A DNA stretch of 64,000 nt from Ferruginibacter sp. GTDB lineage: Bacteria > Bacteroidota > Bacteroidia > Chitinophagales > Chitinophagaceae. Of this stretch, positions 63,903 to 64,000 are shown piece by piece (position 1 is the first letter of the stretch; each line of letters opens with the position of its first letter). The notes beneath the pieces were generated by a model that searched no databases, was not told where the DNA came from, and worked only from the letters and a program-made list of their open reading frames with translations. Position numbers and translations under genes: made by a program. The stretch spans positions 62,001-126,000 of the forward strand of contig JAHBTO010000003.1 of the NCBI GenBank assembly GCA_019638525.1, written 5' to 3'.

Positions 63903-64000
63903 ATGGAATACAATACTACCAGGAACCATTTAATAATGAGGGAATATGGCAGGCATATTCAAAAAATGGTGGAGTATCTCCTTACAATTGAAGATAAAGA
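63903..64000 (+). CDS. DUF4290 family protein, 5' end only
   Basis: The frame opens with ATG and reads MEYNTTRNHLIMREYGRH, continuing IQKMVEYLLTIEDKE to the window edge. This opening is characteristic of DUF4290, a Bacteroidota-specific family of about 200 residues with unknown function. The 3' part lies outside the window. Confidence 0.85.
   Translation, partial: MEYNTTRNHLIMREYGRHIQKMVEYLLTIEDK

Overview
The window looks like a chromosomal stretch from a low-GC member of the Bacteroidota, most likely the family Chitinophagaceae. This rests on gene content: a GldB-type gliding lipoprotein, a surface protein with a type IX secretion (T9SS) style C-terminus, an F-ATPase subunit a with a signal peptide and long N-terminal extension, DUF4783 and DUF4290 proteins, a SUI1-like protein, and repeated TAnnTTTG promoter -7 elements. 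Shine-Dalgarno sequences are scarce. No 16S or tRNA gene is present, so the genus cannot be named. There is no prophage, transposase or CRISPR array.

Layout. 1-8413 (minus strand): gpmI, a CxxCH haem-binding-domain protein and a hemin-uptake locus (TonB-dependent receptor, then HmuT, HmuU, HmuV), bracketed by two paralogous small membrane proteins. 8546-15282: DUF4783, NAD synthesis (nadC, nadE), SUI1 protein, ApaG, a fatty-acid desaturase, gldB and a YbjQ-like protein. 15530-20643: a shortened MoxR-DUF58-BatA cluster and rsgA. 20644-25349: an accessory island with a repeat-rich Peptidase_S74 surface protein and a T9SS-type partner, flanked by copies of a non-coding repeat that forms a 293-bp tandem array downstream. 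25350-28466: zapA, a coiled-coil partner and pheT. 28467-34433: a DnaA-box cluster in front of dnaB, then rsmE, terC, pyrD and a thiolase. 34445-36248: a PhoR/PhoB-like two-component system. 36459-40540: a large exported protein whose C-terminus resembles a clan CD cysteine peptidase, then an MsbA-like ABC exporter. 40634-43335: atpBEFH, ending in a terminator with no atpA or atpG. 43474-45343: a compact ArsR-SdpI-hydrolase operon with a likely operator. 45395-53914: an MBL hydrolase, the cell-shape operon mreB-mreC-mreD-mrdA-rodA, and purD. 54125-60088: two POT peptide transporters and a DUF1501/DUF1800 pair. 60388-64000: serS, a small conserved protein, a cyclophilin, gcvH, a VanZ-like protein and the start of a DUF4290 gene.

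Most of the window is housekeeping. The parts I find most worth a second look are the predicted clan CD peptidase-like protein (36459-38675), the DnaA boxes at the dnaB promoter, the repeat-flanked surface-protein island, a 65-bp element found in front of two unrelated genes, and promoters so close to start codons that leaderless transcripts are likely. All function calls come from reading protein motifs and gene order; no database search was run.
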